Assembly (NCBI GenBank): GCA_949287305.1
Contig: CASEFX010000034.1
Coordinates: 1-64,000, forward strand
Direction: 5' to 3'
Length of the DNA: 64,000 nucleotides
Origin: an uncultured Sutterella sp.
GTDB lineage: Bacteria > Pseudomonadota > Gammaproteobacteria > Burkholderiales > Burkholderiaceae_F
Of the stretch, positions 55,899-64,000 are shown one piece after another. How positions within the stretch are numbered: position 1 is the stretch's first letter; each line of letters starts with the position of its first letter. A program made the position numbers and the translations under genes. The notes beneath the pieces were generated by a model. It saw only the letters and a program-made list of their open reading frames with translations. It had not been told where the DNA came from and ran no database searches.

Positions 55899-56546
55899 TT
55901 ACAAGGTCTTCCAAAGTTCCGAGAAGCCCTGCCAGAAAACGGACACGCCCAAGCAGATCAGGATGAAGGCCATGATTCTTGCCAACGCGTCGGCACCCGC
56001 CGTGCCCACCGCCTTGCTGATTCGGTCGCTATAACGATAACAAACCCAAATCGTGGCCATCGTCGCGATGATCGCGGCGACGGTTCCGGCAATGTTCGGA
56101 ATGTCGTACGGCAGACTCGTGCCGAGAGCGACCGTCACGGCGATGCACCCCGGGCCCGTGGTCAACGGCAGCGTGAAGGGGTAAAAGGCCATCGACTTCA
56201 ACTGAATGCGGGAGTATGAACGCGTCGATCGACCGTTTTCCTCCGAACCGTCATGAGCGGGCGCGTTCATCGCGGTCCAGCCCGCGGCAAAGAGCACGCA
56301 GCCGCCCGCCACGCGCAGGGCGCCCACGGAGATGCCGAAGAAACTCAGAATGAAGTGTCCGGCAAAGAGACACACGAGCATGATGATCAGACAGAAAATC
56401 GCAATCTGCCTACACACGTACCCCTTGTCCCGATCCGGAACGTCACGCGTCATCGTGGTGAAGAACATCGCCCCGCTGAAGGGGTTGATCACCGGCACCA
56501 ACGTCGAGTACGCGAAAACGAATGCACTGAGAAAGGCTGAAATCAT
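55899..56546 (-). CDS. MarC-family inner membrane protein (second paralogue)
   Basis: A 215-residue protein with the UPF0056/MarC pattern [48 protein letters not shown] and [24 protein letters not shown]. It is clearly related to but distinct from the copy at 36093-36740. The ATG at 56546 overlaps the rsmG stop (ATGA), and the protein begins [19 protein letters not shown]. Its place inside the rsmG-parAB cluster is not typical. Confidence 0.88.
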   Translation of the reverse strand: MISAFLSAFVFAYSTLVPVINPFSGAMFFTTMTRDVPDRDKGYVCRQIAIFCLIIMLVCLFAGHFILSFFGISVGALRVAGGCVLFAAGWTAMNAPAHDGSEENGRSTRSYSRIQLKSMAFYPFTLPLTTGPGCIAVTVALGTSLPYDIPNIAGTVAAIIATMATIWVCYRYSDRISKAVGTAGADALARIMAFILICLGVSVFWQGFSELWKTL

Positions 56547-57199
56547 GACAGTCCGCAATCAGCGTTGCGCTCCAAAACGATCAAATGTCTGGATTCGTTC
56601 AGTCCGGGCACCGTGAGCGGAAGAATTTCCCGAACCCGCACGAAACCGGGAAGAGCGGCGATTTCCTCTTCGGGGACGACGCCCTTCATGGCGAGCCACA
56701 GTCCGGAAGGCTTCAGAAGGTGCTCCGTCAGACTCGTGAAGTCCGCCAAAGAAGCGAAAGCGCGCGAAGTGATCACGTCGAACGGGGAAAGACGCAGATT
56801 CTCCACCCGCGCGTGATGCGCGCGAAAATTCTTCAGGCCCAGCTCAATCTGAGCCTGCTGCAAAAAGGTGACCTTCTTCTTCACCGTGTCGACCGCGTGA
56901 ACGGATAGGTCCGGACGCAGAAGCGCCGTCGGAACGGCGGGAAGCCCCCCGCCGCTTCCCACGTCGAGAAGCGTCTTCGCTTCGGGCGCAATCTTCGCGA
57001 TCATCGGCACGAGCGCGGCCGAATCGAGAAGATGGTGCGTCACCACCTCGGACTCCTCCCGAATGGCCGTCAGATTGTAGGTGCGGTTCCAACGCAAAAG
57101 AAGGTCCGCAAAGCGTCCGAGGAGCGTCACCGTCCGTTCGTCCGAAGGCAGTCCCAGTCCTTCGAGTCCGCGGGCGAGCATTTCTTCCCGAGCGGTCAT
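56543..57199 (-). CDS. rsmG: 16S rRNA m7G527 methyltransferase RsmG
   Basis: A 218-residue SAM enzyme that methylates G527 of 16S rRNA. It shows [30 protein letters not shown], the SAM motif [21 protein letters not shown], and [17 protein letters not shown]. It overlaps mnmG by ATGA at its start, and its own stop overlaps the MarC gene, so mnmG-rsmG-marC are coupled. Confidence 0.96.
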   Translation of the reverse strand: MTAREEMLARGLEGLGLPSDERTVTLLGRFADLLLRWNRTYNLTAIREESEVVTHHLLDSAALVPMIAKIAPEAKTLLDVGSGGGLPAVPTALLRPDLSVHAVDTVKKKVTFLQQAQIELGLKNFRAHHARVENLRLSPFDVITSRAFASLADFTSLTEHLLKPSGLWLAMKGVVPEEEIAALPGFVRVREILPLTVPGLNESRHLIVLERNADCGLS

Positions 57200-59139
57200 T
57201 CCTTCGTCTCCTTGAAGGGATCCTTGGTTCCCTTCTGACGGTTGTAATAGTACTTGCGCTTCAGGTACACGAGGAGAAGCGACACGGCGGCGGGCGTCAC
57301 GCCCGAAATGCGGGAGGCCTGACCGATCGTTTCCGGCTGCACGGCGCGAAGCTTCTGTCGAACCTCAAAGGAGAGCCCCGGAACGTCGTCGAAATTCAGA
57401 TCCGCGGGAATGCGCAGGGTTTCGTTGGCGAGCGTCTTGGCGATTTCGGCGCGCTGACGGTCGATGTAGCCCGAATACTTCACCGCGATTTCGATCTGCT
57501 CCACCACGTCGTCGGCAAGCTCAGAAACGTCGAGAACCGCATTTCCCTCTTCGAGCTTCATCGAGGCAAGCGTCCGAAGATCCATGCCCGGACGGGAAAG
57601 GAGCGTACGAAGGTTGTATTCGTGATCGAGCTTCACAGAAAGAACGCGCTCGTCCTCGCCGTCCTGCAGTTTCTTGGGATGCACCCACACGGATCCCAGA
57701 CGCTCGAGCGTCGACTCGACCGCCTTCTTTTTGGCTTCGAAGTAGGCGTAGCGCTCGTCGCTCACTAGGCCGAGCGAGCGTCCGATCTCGGTGAGACGTT
57801 CGTCGGCGTTGTCTTCACGCAGGCTCAGGCGGAATTCGGCACGGCTCGTGAACATGCGGTAGGGTTCCGTCACGCCGCGCGTCGTGAGGTCGTCGACCAT
57901 CACGCCGAGGTAGGCCTCGTCGCGGCGGGGCACCCAAGGCTCCTCGTCACGTACGAAGCGCGCGGCGTTGAGGCCTGCCAACAACCCTTGGGCGGCCGCC
58001 TCTTCGTACCCCGTCGTACCGTTGATCTGCCCGGCGAAGAAAAGACCGGGCATGGCCTTCGTTTCGAGACTCTTCTTGAGGCCGCGCGGATCGTAGTAAT
58101 CGTATTCGATCGCATAGCCCGGACGCAGGAGATGCGCGTGTTCGAGACCCGGCATCATCCGAACCATCTTGATCTGCACGTCAAAGGGGAGGCTCGTCGA
58201 CACGCCGTTGGGATAAATCTCGTTCACGGCGAGCCCTTCGGGCTCGAGGAACACCTGATGGCTGTCCTTGTCCGCAAAGCGCTTGACCTTGTCCTCAATG
58301 GAGGGACAGTAACGCGGTCCGATCCCCTGAATCACGCCCGTGTACATGGGGGAGCGATCGAGATTGGCGAGGATCAGGTCGTGCATTTCGCGGTTGGTGC
58401 GCGTAATCCAGCAGGGAACCTGCTCGGGGTGGGGACGCTGCGGCAAAAAGAGGGAGAATCCGGGCACGGGATCGAGTTCGCCCCACTGCACTTCGCAACG
58501 GCTGTAGTCGATGGAGCGCCCGTCGATGCGGGGCGGGGTCCCCGTCTTCAGACGCCCCTGCGGCATGCCGAGGTCCTTGAGGCGTTCGGCAAGACGGATG
58601 CTCGCGGGATCGCCCACGCGGCCGGCCGAATAGTGTTCCAGACCGATGTGCACCAGACCGTTCAGGAAGGTTCCGGCGCAAAGCACCACGGCCCGCGCGT
58701 CAAAGCGGATGCCCGTCTGCGTCACGACGCCCGCGGCGCGTCCGTTTTCGACGACGAGATCGTCGACCGCCTGTTGGAAGAGCCAGAGGTTCGGCTGCGA
58801 CTCCACCAGACGCCGCATGGCGGTTCGGTAGAGCTGACGATCGATCTGAGCGCGCGTCGCGCGCACGGCCGGGCCCTTGGAGCGGTTCAGAATGCGGAAC
58901 TGGATGCCCGCTTCGTCCGTAACGACGCCCATGGCGCCCCCCATGGCGTCGAGTTCCTTGACGAGATGTCCCTTGCCGATGCCGCCGATGGAAGGATTGC
59001 AGGAGAGCTGCCCGATCGTATCGAGATTGTGCGTGATGAGAAGGGTTTTTCTCCCCATGCGGGCGCTCGCGAGCGCGGCTTCCGCGCCGGCGTGACCGCA
59101 ACCGACCACGATGACTTCAAAGGATTCGGGGAAAAGCAT
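57196..59139 (-). CDS. mnmG: tRNA uridine-34 carboxymethylaminomethyl enzyme, FAD subunit MnmG
   Basis: A 647-residue FAD enzyme that with MnmE modifies the wobble uridine of some tRNAs. FAD motif [19 protein letters not shown] is at the N-terminus, [28 protein letters not shown] is diagnostic, [20 protein letters not shown] follows and the C-terminal domain is present in full. Length is normal (about 630). Confidence 0.98.
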   Translation of the reverse strand: MLFPESFEVIVVGCGHAGAEAALASARMGRKTLLITHNLDTIGQLSCNPSIGGIGKGHLVKELDAMGGAMGVVTDEAGIQFRILNRSKGPAVRATRAQIDRQLYRTAMRRLVESQPNLWLFQQAVDDLVVENGRAAGVVTQTGIRFDARAVVLCAGTFLNGLVHIGLEHYSAGRVGDPASIRLAERLKDLGMPQGRLKTGTPPRIDGRSIDYSRCEVQWGELDPVPGFSLFLPQRPHPEQVPCWITRTNREMHDLILANLDRSPMYTGVIQGIGPRYCPSIEDKVKRFADKDSHQVFLEPEGLAVNEIYPNGVSTSLPFDVQIKMVRMMPGLEHAHLLRPGYAIEYDYYDPRGLKKSLETKAMPGLFFAGQINGTTGYEEAAAQGLLAGLNAARFVRDEEPWVPRRDEAYLGVMVDDLTTRGVTEPYRMFTSRAEFRLSLREDNADERLTEIGRSLGLVSDERYAYFEAKKKAVESTLERLGSVWVHPKKLQDGEDERVLSVKLDHEYNLRTLLSRPGMDLRTLASMKLEEGNAVLDVSELADDVVEQIEIAVKYSGYIDRQRAEIAKTLANETLRIPADLNFDDVPGLSFEVRQKLRAVQPETIGQASRISGVTPAAVSLLLVYLKRKYYYNRQKGTKDPFKETKE

Positions 59140-59175
59140 AAAAAAATCGACTCCGTCCGAGAGACTTCGTTTGCA

Positions 59176-60546
59176 TCACTTGCCGATGCAGAATTGACTG
59201 AAAATTTTGCCCAGAAGATCGTCGGGCAACGTGCGCCCGAGCACTTCGCCGAGCGCTTCGCCCGCAAGACGCAGTTCTTCGGCCACAAGTTCCCAACCCT
59301 CGTTGTGGCGGAGGCGCTCAAGCGCCCAATCCGCATGTTCCCGGGCTCGGGTGAGCGCGGCCAAATGACGTTCTCTGGCGATGAAGAGACCTTCCGTGTT
59401 GGCGTTCATGCCGGCGTGCCGAAGGAGGGTTTCCCGAAGTTCTTCGAGACCCTTTCCGGTCTTGACGGAGAGAGCGATGCCGTCGACCGGCAGGGACGCG
59501 CCCTCGGGCAAGAGATCGGTCTTGTTCGCGACGTGCACGAGCACGGCGTCGCGCCGCGCCCGCGAGCGAACGAGTTCGAGAACCTCGCGGTTGTCCTCCA
59601 CGTTTCCCGAAGCGTCGGTGAGGTGAAGAATGATTTCGGCCTTGACGATGGCGTCGAGCGTTCGCTCGATCCCCTTTTGTTCGACAAGATCCTCCGTTTC
59701 GCGAAGCCCCGCCGTATCCACCATGCGGATGGGAACGCCGCCGAGATTCACCCAGTGCTCCACGCGGTCGCGCGTCGTCCCGGCGATGTCGGTGACGATG
59801 GCGACGTCTTCCTGAGCGAGCGCGTTAAGAAGGCTCGACTTCCCGACGTTGGGGCTTCCGACAAGGGCCACCGTGATACCTTCGCGCAGCACCTTTCCGC
59901 GGCCCGCGTTCTTCAAAAGCGTCGCCAGACCGTCCCGAACTTTCTCGAGTCTATTGCCGAGATCCGCAAAGAAAGAGGGATCGAGTTCTTCCTCGGGAAA
60001 ATCCAGAATGGCCTCGATGTAGGCGCGCACGTCGTCGAGCTCGCCTCCAACCTCTCGAACGGCCCGGGAAAAGTCTCCGGAAAGCGAACGCTGCGCGGCC
60101 TGGGCCGCGGTTTCGCTTGCCGCGTCGATCAGGTCCGTCACCGCTTCGGCCTGGGCGAGGTCGATGCGTCCGTTCAGAAAGGCGCGTTCCGTAAATTCGC
60201 CGGCGCGGGCGAGCCGCATGCCGCAGAAGGCGCACTTTTTCAGCACCGAACGCAGAACCATGCGCAGAAGCACCGGTCCGCCGTGAACCTGCAGTTCGAG
60301 CACGCTCTCTCCCGTGTAGCTTGCGGGAGCGGGGAAGAAGAGAACGATCGCATGATCGAGCACGCGGTCGTTCTCGTCCAAAACGGGATAGAGATGTGCA
60401 TGGCGGGCCCGAACGACCCGGTCGCCGAAAAGGGCGTGCAAAACGGCTTCGTTCCAACACTCGGGAAACGAAAGGCGAACGATGCCGATCGCTCCGCGAC
60501 CGGCGGCCGTGGCAGTGGCTACAATCGGATCCTTATCGCTGTGCAT
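59176..60546 (-). CDS. mnmE: tRNA modification GTPase MnmE
   Basis: A 456-residue GTPase, partner of MnmG. An N-terminal tetrahydrofolate-binding region (PIVATATAAGRGAIGIVRLS...) precedes the inserted G domain with GSPNVGKSSLLNAL, DTAGLRETED and NKTDLLP, and the protein ends in CIGK, whose Cys is catalytic in the family. The ATG at 60546 fits the usual start; a 35-residue upstream extension was rejected. The intact C-terminus confirms full length. Confidence 0.97.
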   Translation of the reverse strand: MHSDKDPIVATATAAGRGAIGIVRLSFPECWNEAVLHALFGDRVVRARHAHLYPVLDENDRVLDHAIVLFFPAPASYTGESVLELQVHGGPVLLRMVLRSVLKKCAFCGMRLARAGEFTERAFLNGRIDLAQAEAVTDLIDAASETAAQAAQRSLSGDFSRAVREVGGELDDVRAYIEAILDFPEEELDPSFFADLGNRLEKVRDGLATLLKNAGRGKVLREGITVALVGSPNVGKSSLLNALAQEDVAIVTDIAGTTRDRVEHWVNLGGVPIRMVDTAGLRETEDLVEQKGIERTLDAIVKAEIILHLTDASGNVEDNREVLELVRSRARRDAVLVHVANKTDLLPEGASLPVDGIALSVKTGKGLEELRETLLRHAGMNANTEGLFIARERHLAALTRAREHADWALERLRHNEGWELVAEELRLAGEALGEVLGRTLPDDLLGKIFSQFCIGK

Positions 60547-60631
60547 GTTCGCGTACTCTGTTGATGTGTCTCGGTTCGCGTGCATTCTAATGCGGAATCG
60601 AAAATCTTCCCCTGTTTTTCCGTCTCTTTCC

Positions 60632-60946
60632 ATGTCCCTGCAAAGACCCAATCCGTCCGGTCCGAGTCTCGGCGCGCTCCTGAGCGCCGTCCTGAGCGTT
60701 TTGCTTTCCCTGATCGTCGCGGCTTTGATCGGCTCGCGCGTCGGAGACGACTATCAGACAAGAGCGCTCGTCTACGTGTCGCTGCTTCTTTGGAGCGTCG
60801 TCGGCGCGGGCGTACTTCTTTACCTCACGCGCCGCTCGACGAGCCGTCCGACTCTGAAGAGAATCCTTCTGTGGACGGTTTCGAGCTGGCTGTGGCCGCT
60901 AATGGCCGCGGCCGCTGCGGTTCAAAAGAAAACGGAAAAAGAGTGA
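60632..60946 (+). CDS. Small hypothetical membrane protein inserted between mnmE and yidC
   Basis: A 104-residue protein with three hydrophobic stretches (about 13-36, 48-66 and 78-96) and an Arg-rich loop RRSTSRPTLKR. It is oriented against both neighbours, divergent from mnmE. No family is recognised. ATG 60632 is preferred over an ATG at about 60590 in the same frame. The reality of the gene is moderate: it has gene-like codon use and a hydrophobic pattern, but no clear ribosome binding site. Confidence 0.5.
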   Translation: MSLQRPNPSGPSLGALLSAVLSVLLSLIVAALIGSRVGDDYQTRALVYVSLLLWSVVGAGVLLYLTRRSTSRPTLKRILLWTVSSWLWPLMAAAAAVQKKTEKE

Positions 60947-60961
60947 ATCTCACGGGGCACT

Positions 60962-60999
60962 GAAACGAACGGGACGCCCCTTTCGGAGCATCCCGTTTC
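60962..60999. terminator. Hairpin between the small ORF and yidC (convergent ends)
   Basis: GAAACGAACGGGACGC and GCATCCCGTTTC form an imperfect stem. A U tract is lacking on either side, so terminator activity is uncertain. Confidence 0.4.
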
Positions 61000-61023
61000 G
61001 CTGAACCGTTCCCGTTGGGGTGG

Positions 61024-62712
61024 TTACTTCATCCGTTTCTGACGCTCGGCCGCGATCGTCTTGTTGATCCACCACTGCTGGATGATCGACAGGACGTTGT
61101 TCGTCAACCAGTAGAGCACCAGACCCGAAGCGAAGATGAAGAACATCACCGAGAAGACGAGCGGCATGATGTACATGACCTTCGCCTGAACCGGATCCGT
61201 GGGCTTCGGATTCAGGAGGATCTGCAGGAACATGGTGGCGGCCATCAGAGCCGGCAACACGAACCAGGGATCGGGCAGGGCAAGGTCCTGCACCCAGAAG
61301 ATCCACGAGGAACCGCGGAGTTCCACGCTGCCCTGAAGCACCCAGTAGAGGGCCAGGAAGACCGGAATCTGCAGCATGATCGGGAGGCAACCGCCGACCG
61401 GATTGATCTTTTCGGAGCGGTAGAGTTCCATCATGGCCTGATTCAGACGCTGCTTGTCGTCCTTGTACTTTTCCTGGATCGCCTTCATGCGGGGCGTCAC
61501 TTCCTTCATGCGGGCCATGGAGCGGTACCCGGCCGCGGAGATCGGATAGAGAATCGCCTTCACGATGCAGGTGAGGAGCACGATCGCCCAACCCCAGTTG
61601 CCGACGATGCCGTGCAGGAACGAAAGCAGCCAGTAAATGGGCTTGGCAAGGAAAGTGAGCCAGCCGTAGTCCACCACGAGTTCGAGGCCGGGGGCGAGCG
61701 CTTCAAGACGCGTCTGCGTCTGCGGACCCGAATAGAAGCGGGCTTCGTCGCTCACCTTGGCGCCGGGGGCGACTTCAGGCAGCGAAATCAGGGTGCCGGC
61801 GGCATAAAGACCGTTCGCAAGGGGACGAACGTAGTTGTCGCGGGCCTCGCCTTCCTTCGGAAGCCAAGCGCTCACGAAGTGGTGCTGCACGACGGCGAAC
61901 CAACCGTTGTCGGTCTTGTTTTCGAGCGAGGCGCTCTGGTCGGCGATGTCTTCGAACGGAACCTTCTGGAACTTGTCCTCGTCCGTGTAGAAGGCCATGC
62001 CGGTGTAGGTCGAGTACACGGAGCTTTCGCCGTCGGGCTTGCTCGCGTCACGCGTGAGCTGGTAGTAAACCGTGGGCTTGATCGCGGCGGCCGTCGTGTT
62101 TTCCACGTCGGTGCGGACCTTCACCGCGTATTCGCCGCGGGTGAACGTGTAGGTGCGCGTCAGAACGACGCCGTTCTTTTCGGCGCGGAAGACCACTTCA
62201 AGGTTGTTGTCCGAACCCATGTCAAGCTTCTGGCTGACGAGTTCGAAACGGTCCTTGTGGTTGGGGAAGTCGCCGCCGGCCAGACCCGTCTGCGAGGTGT
62301 AGGTGCGGCGACCGTCGGCCTGCAGCAGCACCACGTTGCCCAGCTCTTCCTTCGACTTTTCCTCGTTGCCGAGAATCAAGCCGGCCAGGCCGATGTCCTT
62401 CCAGTCGGACAGGTTGGGCACGCGGATCAATTCCGTGCCGACGATCACGCCGCCCTCGCGGTCGAAGGTGACCTTCTGCAGATCGGTCGTCACCGTGACG
62501 GGATCCTTCACTGCGGGAACGGGCGCCGCCACGTCTTCGGCCGCGGGCGCGGTCTCAGCGGGGACGGCCTTCTCCGCGGCGGCTTCCTGATGCACCTCTT
62601 CGGTGTGAAAGAAGGAAGGCTTGCCCTGGTAAACCTGATAGTTGTCCCAAAGGAGGAAGCAGGAGGTAAACAGAATGACCCACAGAAGGGCTCGTTGCAG
62701 ATCTTTTCCCAT
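61024..62712 (-). CDS. yidC: Membrane protein insertase YidC
   Basis: A 562-residue insertase. The N-terminal anchor is MGKDLQRALLWVILFTSCFLLW, a large periplasmic beta-domain follows (about 60-330), and the conserved core helices include GWLTFLAKPIYWLLSFLHGIVGNWGWAIVLLTCIVKAILYP and the terminal VLYWLTNNVLSIIQQWWINK. It inserts membrane proteins alone or with Sec. The ATG at 62712 is used rather than an upstream extension. It follows yidD by 8 bases. Confidence 0.98.
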   Translation of the reverse strand: MGKDLQRALLWVILFTSCFLLWDNYQVYQGKPSFFHTEEVHQEAAAEKAVPAETAPAAEDVAAPVPAVKDPVTVTTDLQKVTFDREGGVIVGTELIRVPNLSDWKDIGLAGLILGNEEKSKEELGNVVLLQADGRRTYTSQTGLAGGDFPNHKDRFELVSQKLDMGSDNNLEVVFRAEKNGVVLTRTYTFTRGEYAVKVRTDVENTTAAAIKPTVYYQLTRDASKPDGESSVYSTYTGMAFYTDEDKFQKVPFEDIADQSASLENKTDNGWFAVVQHHFVSAWLPKEGEARDNYVRPLANGLYAAGTLISLPEVAPGAKVSDEARFYSGPQTQTRLEALAPGLELVVDYGWLTFLAKPIYWLLSFLHGIVGNWGWAIVLLTCIVKAILYPISAAGYRSMARMKEVTPRMKAIQEKYKDDKQRLNQAMMELYRSEKINPVGGCLPIMLQIPVFLALYWVLQGSVELRGSSWIFWVQDLALPDPWFVLPALMAATMFLQILLNPKPTDPVQAKVMYIMPLVFSVMFFIFASGLVLYWLTNNVLSIIQQWWINKTIAAERQKRMK

Positions 62713-62720
62713 AGAACTCG

Positions 62721-63002
62721 TTACGCTTTGTGGTTGAATTCGTTCGTGCCGACGTCTTGGTCCGTATGACGCCAGCAGCACCAAGAAAAGCGAGTCGGAA
62801 CCGGATCGTATCCGCTCCCGCCGAAGGGGTGGCATCGGCAAATGCGCACGAACGTCATGTATCCGCCGCGCAATGCGCCGTGACGCTCGATCGCCTCCAT
62901 GCCGTAGGCCGAACAGGTCGGCACGAAACGGCAGCTTCTCCCGAACCAGGGAGAAAGCGTCAGCTGATAAAGGCGGATCAAGGCCAGAAGCACCCGTTTC
63001 AC
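62721..63002 (-). CDS. yidD: Membrane protein insertion efficiency factor YidD
   Basis: A 93-residue protein with the YidD signature [41 protein letters not shown] and [17 protein letters not shown]. It helps YidC-dependent insertion. The GTG start overlaps the rnpA stop (GTGA), so the genes are coupled. Confidence 0.97.
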   Translation of the reverse strand: MKRVLLALIRLYQLTLSPWFGRSCRFVPTCSAYGMEAIERHGALRGGYMTFVRICRCHPFGGSGYDPVPTRFSWCCWRHTDQDVGTNEFNHKA

Positions 63003-63442
63003 GGCTGAAGGCTCCTCAGCTTTCCGGCCGAACGGCGCGACAACTCCTGCATCAGGAGGTTCGCGTCCTCGTGGAGAGCCTTTTTCAGAGCCGTCACGCC
63101 CGCGTCGAAGCCGGCGATTCGGTGGAGCGGTTCCTTTAGTCGTAAAGATACGTCAAGCCCCGCCCCCGCTTCACGCAACAACGGAAGCAGGTTCGGAGCT
63201 TGGTGTCTTGCGGCTTCCCGCAAAATTCGCTTGATCAGTGCACGGTCGACGGAACGGGGAGCGTTCCTTTTGCCCACGGTGATGCCGAAACGCAAGCGTT
63301 CGGGCACCTCCGTGCACATGGCCTGGAGAGAAAAATAGCGGCTCCGCGCGAAAAACGTCCGTTCGTTTCTCGTTTTCAGCAAAACGCCAAAATCCTCCGT
63401 TCGAATCAAACGGAGGTTTCGGGAAAAGCCATACGTTGCCAC
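62999..63442 (-). CDS. rnpA: Ribonuclease P protein component
   Basis: A 147-residue subunit that activates RNase P RNA for tRNA 5' processing. [17 protein letters not shown] matches the usual start, and [31 protein letters not shown] is the RNR motif (RFG-x-x-V-x-K...A-x-R-N-R-x-K-R-x-x-R-E type). The GTG start at 63442 is typical. It is about 20-30 residues longer than many RnpA proteins, at the C-terminus. Confidence 0.95.
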   Translation of the reverse strand: MATYGFSRNLRLIRTEDFGVLLKTRNERTFFARSRYFSLQAMCTEVPERLRFGITVGKRNAPRSVDRALIKRILREAARHQAPNLLPLLREAGAGLDVSLRLKEPLHRIAGFDAGVTALKKALHEDANLLMQELSRRSAGKLRSLQP

Positions 63443-63494
63443 GGTTCGTCTCTACACGGCCGTTCAACGCCGTGCACGGCGTCTCGGACGAGAA

Positions 63495-63635
63495 TCAGAG
63501 AGCGAGCGTGTGACGGCCCTTGGCGCGACGGCGGGCAAGGACGCGGCGGCCGCCCTTCGTGCGGCTGCGGACAAGGAAGCCGTGCGTACGGGCACGCTTG
63601 ACCTTGGAGGGCTGGTAAGTACGTTTCGTAGCCAT
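63495..63635 (-). CDS. rpmH: 50S ribosomal protein L34
   Basis: A 46-residue protein: [20 protein letters not shown], then [26 protein letters not shown]. This is L34 with an N-terminal MAT in place of M. GAGG precedes the ATG. It is the first gene of rpmH-rnpA-yidD-yidC, with 52 bases to rnpA. Its promoter lies about 190 bases upstream. Confidence 0.98.
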   Translation of the reverse strand: MATKRTYQPSKVKRARTHGFLVRSRTKGGRRVLARRRAKGRHTLAL

Positions 63636-64000
63636 TCTAGTAACCTCAATTAGCAGAGTTCGGAGAACCTGCCGAGGCAGCGTTATCCGAGAGAGACGTT
63701 GTTCATGGACGGGGTCTCCTTCCGGTACGTTCGGCGCACCGGGAAATGCTCCCCGAAATCACATTCTTGTGCGGTTTCGTCAAGAGGATCAAGCGTCGAC
63801 AACGCAGATCCCGCGAAAAGCCTGTTATTAGAACCTAAAAACAAGGTATTTGTCAATCTCCTTCGACATTTTTCTTTGCGTACACACAGGATGTCGTTTC
63901 GTCCGCCTCTCCGACACTAGATGTAGTAAAGAGCTTTTTCAGTCCATCAGGATTTTGTGTTTTCTTGTGCATAACAAAAAGTTTGTTAATGCTCACTTCG
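63636..64000. other. Gene-free stretch after rpmH, probably near oriC/dnaA
   Basis: These 365 bases hold no convincing coding frame. Their right half is AT-rich. A DnaA box-type TGTGCATAA (reverse complement TTATGCACA) lies at 63966-63974, and the rpmH promoter at 63827-63856. In many proteobacteria dnaA reads away from rpmH here, so oriC and dnaA probably lie immediately right of the window; this is inference. Confidence 0.55.
63827..63856 (-). promoter_or_regulatory. Promoter of the rpmH-rnpA-yidD-yidC operon
   Basis: On the minus strand TTGACA (63851-63856) and TCTAAT (63827-63832) are 18 bases apart: the -35 is perfect and the -10 has five of six consensus bases. It would give a leader of about 185 bases before rpmH. 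Confidence 0.7.

Overview
The window is 64 kb of GC-rich bacterial chromosome, and every core gene in it reads as betaproteobacterial. Gene content and order (tRNA-Tyr/tRNA-Thr/tuf; argS-SPOR-dsbA-SDR; rpmH-rnpA-yidD-yidC; mnmE-mnmG-rsmG-parA-parB-atpIBEFHAGDC) fit Burkholderiales. The mix of a cytochrome bd operon with a pyruvate:ferredoxin-type oxidoreductase operon suggests a host-associated, low-oxygen lineage such as Sutterellaceae. The family-level guess is inference; the class-level call is firmer. No IS element, prophage, rRNA operon or CRISPR array was seen.

Layout. 0-0.5 kb: 5' end of tuf (leftward), tRNA-Thr and tRNA-Tyr. 0.5-9.2 kb: a small membrane protein, folE2, argS, a SPOR protein, dsbA, a short-chain dehydrogenase, recQ and sstT. 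9.4-15.3 kb: a TetA-like MFS carrier, then a leftward four-gene 2-oxoacid:acceptor oxidoreductase operon (gamma, alpha, beta, and an iron-sulfur flavoprotein combining GltD-like and ferredoxin modules). 15.5-18.8 kb: a DUF3455 lipoprotein, a DUF1801 protein, an alpha/beta hydrolase and a degenerate NtrC-type PAS regulator. 19.0-22.75 kb: the cytochrome bd operon cydP-cydA-cydB-cydX-ybgE-globin, divergent from that regulator. 22.7-27.9 kb: yaeQ, two membrane proteins, a QseBC-like two-component pair and a DegP/MucD-type protease. 28-36 kb: a DctA-type symporter, then a leftward RND efflux operon (acrA-acrB-oprM-tetR) with a tandem operator. 36-44.8 kb: marC, glmU-glmS, a Tim44-domain protein, ubiE, a DUF971 gene, tRNA-Arg and priA. 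45-47 kb: hemE, a DUF167 gene and a universal stress protein. 47-54 kb: the complete nine-gene F1Fo ATP synthase operon. 54-64 kb: parB, parA, a second marC paralogue, rsmG, mnmG, mnmE, yidC, yidD, rnpA and rpmH, ending in a gene-free stretch with a DnaA box that probably leads to dnaA/oriC just outside the window.

The leftward orientation of nearly all genes from 37 kb to the right end (DUF167 at 46.1 kb and one small ORF at 60.6 kb are the exceptions) fits a replication arm leading away from an origin near position 64000. The genes together cover respiration (bd oxidase, ATP synthase), anaerobic carbon metabolism, envelope export and defence, cell-wall precursor supply, translation and chromosome segregation.

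The most interesting places are: (1) the divergent control region between the degenerate PAS/AAA+ regulator and the bd operon, with its array of TGTCA/TGACA half-sites; (2) the globin gene translationally coupled to that operon and the hairpin between cydB and cydX; (3) the flavoprotein/ferredoxin fusion in the oxidoreductase operon; and (4) the priA upstream region, with a DnaA box and a 26-bp palindrome made of parS half-sites in everted order.
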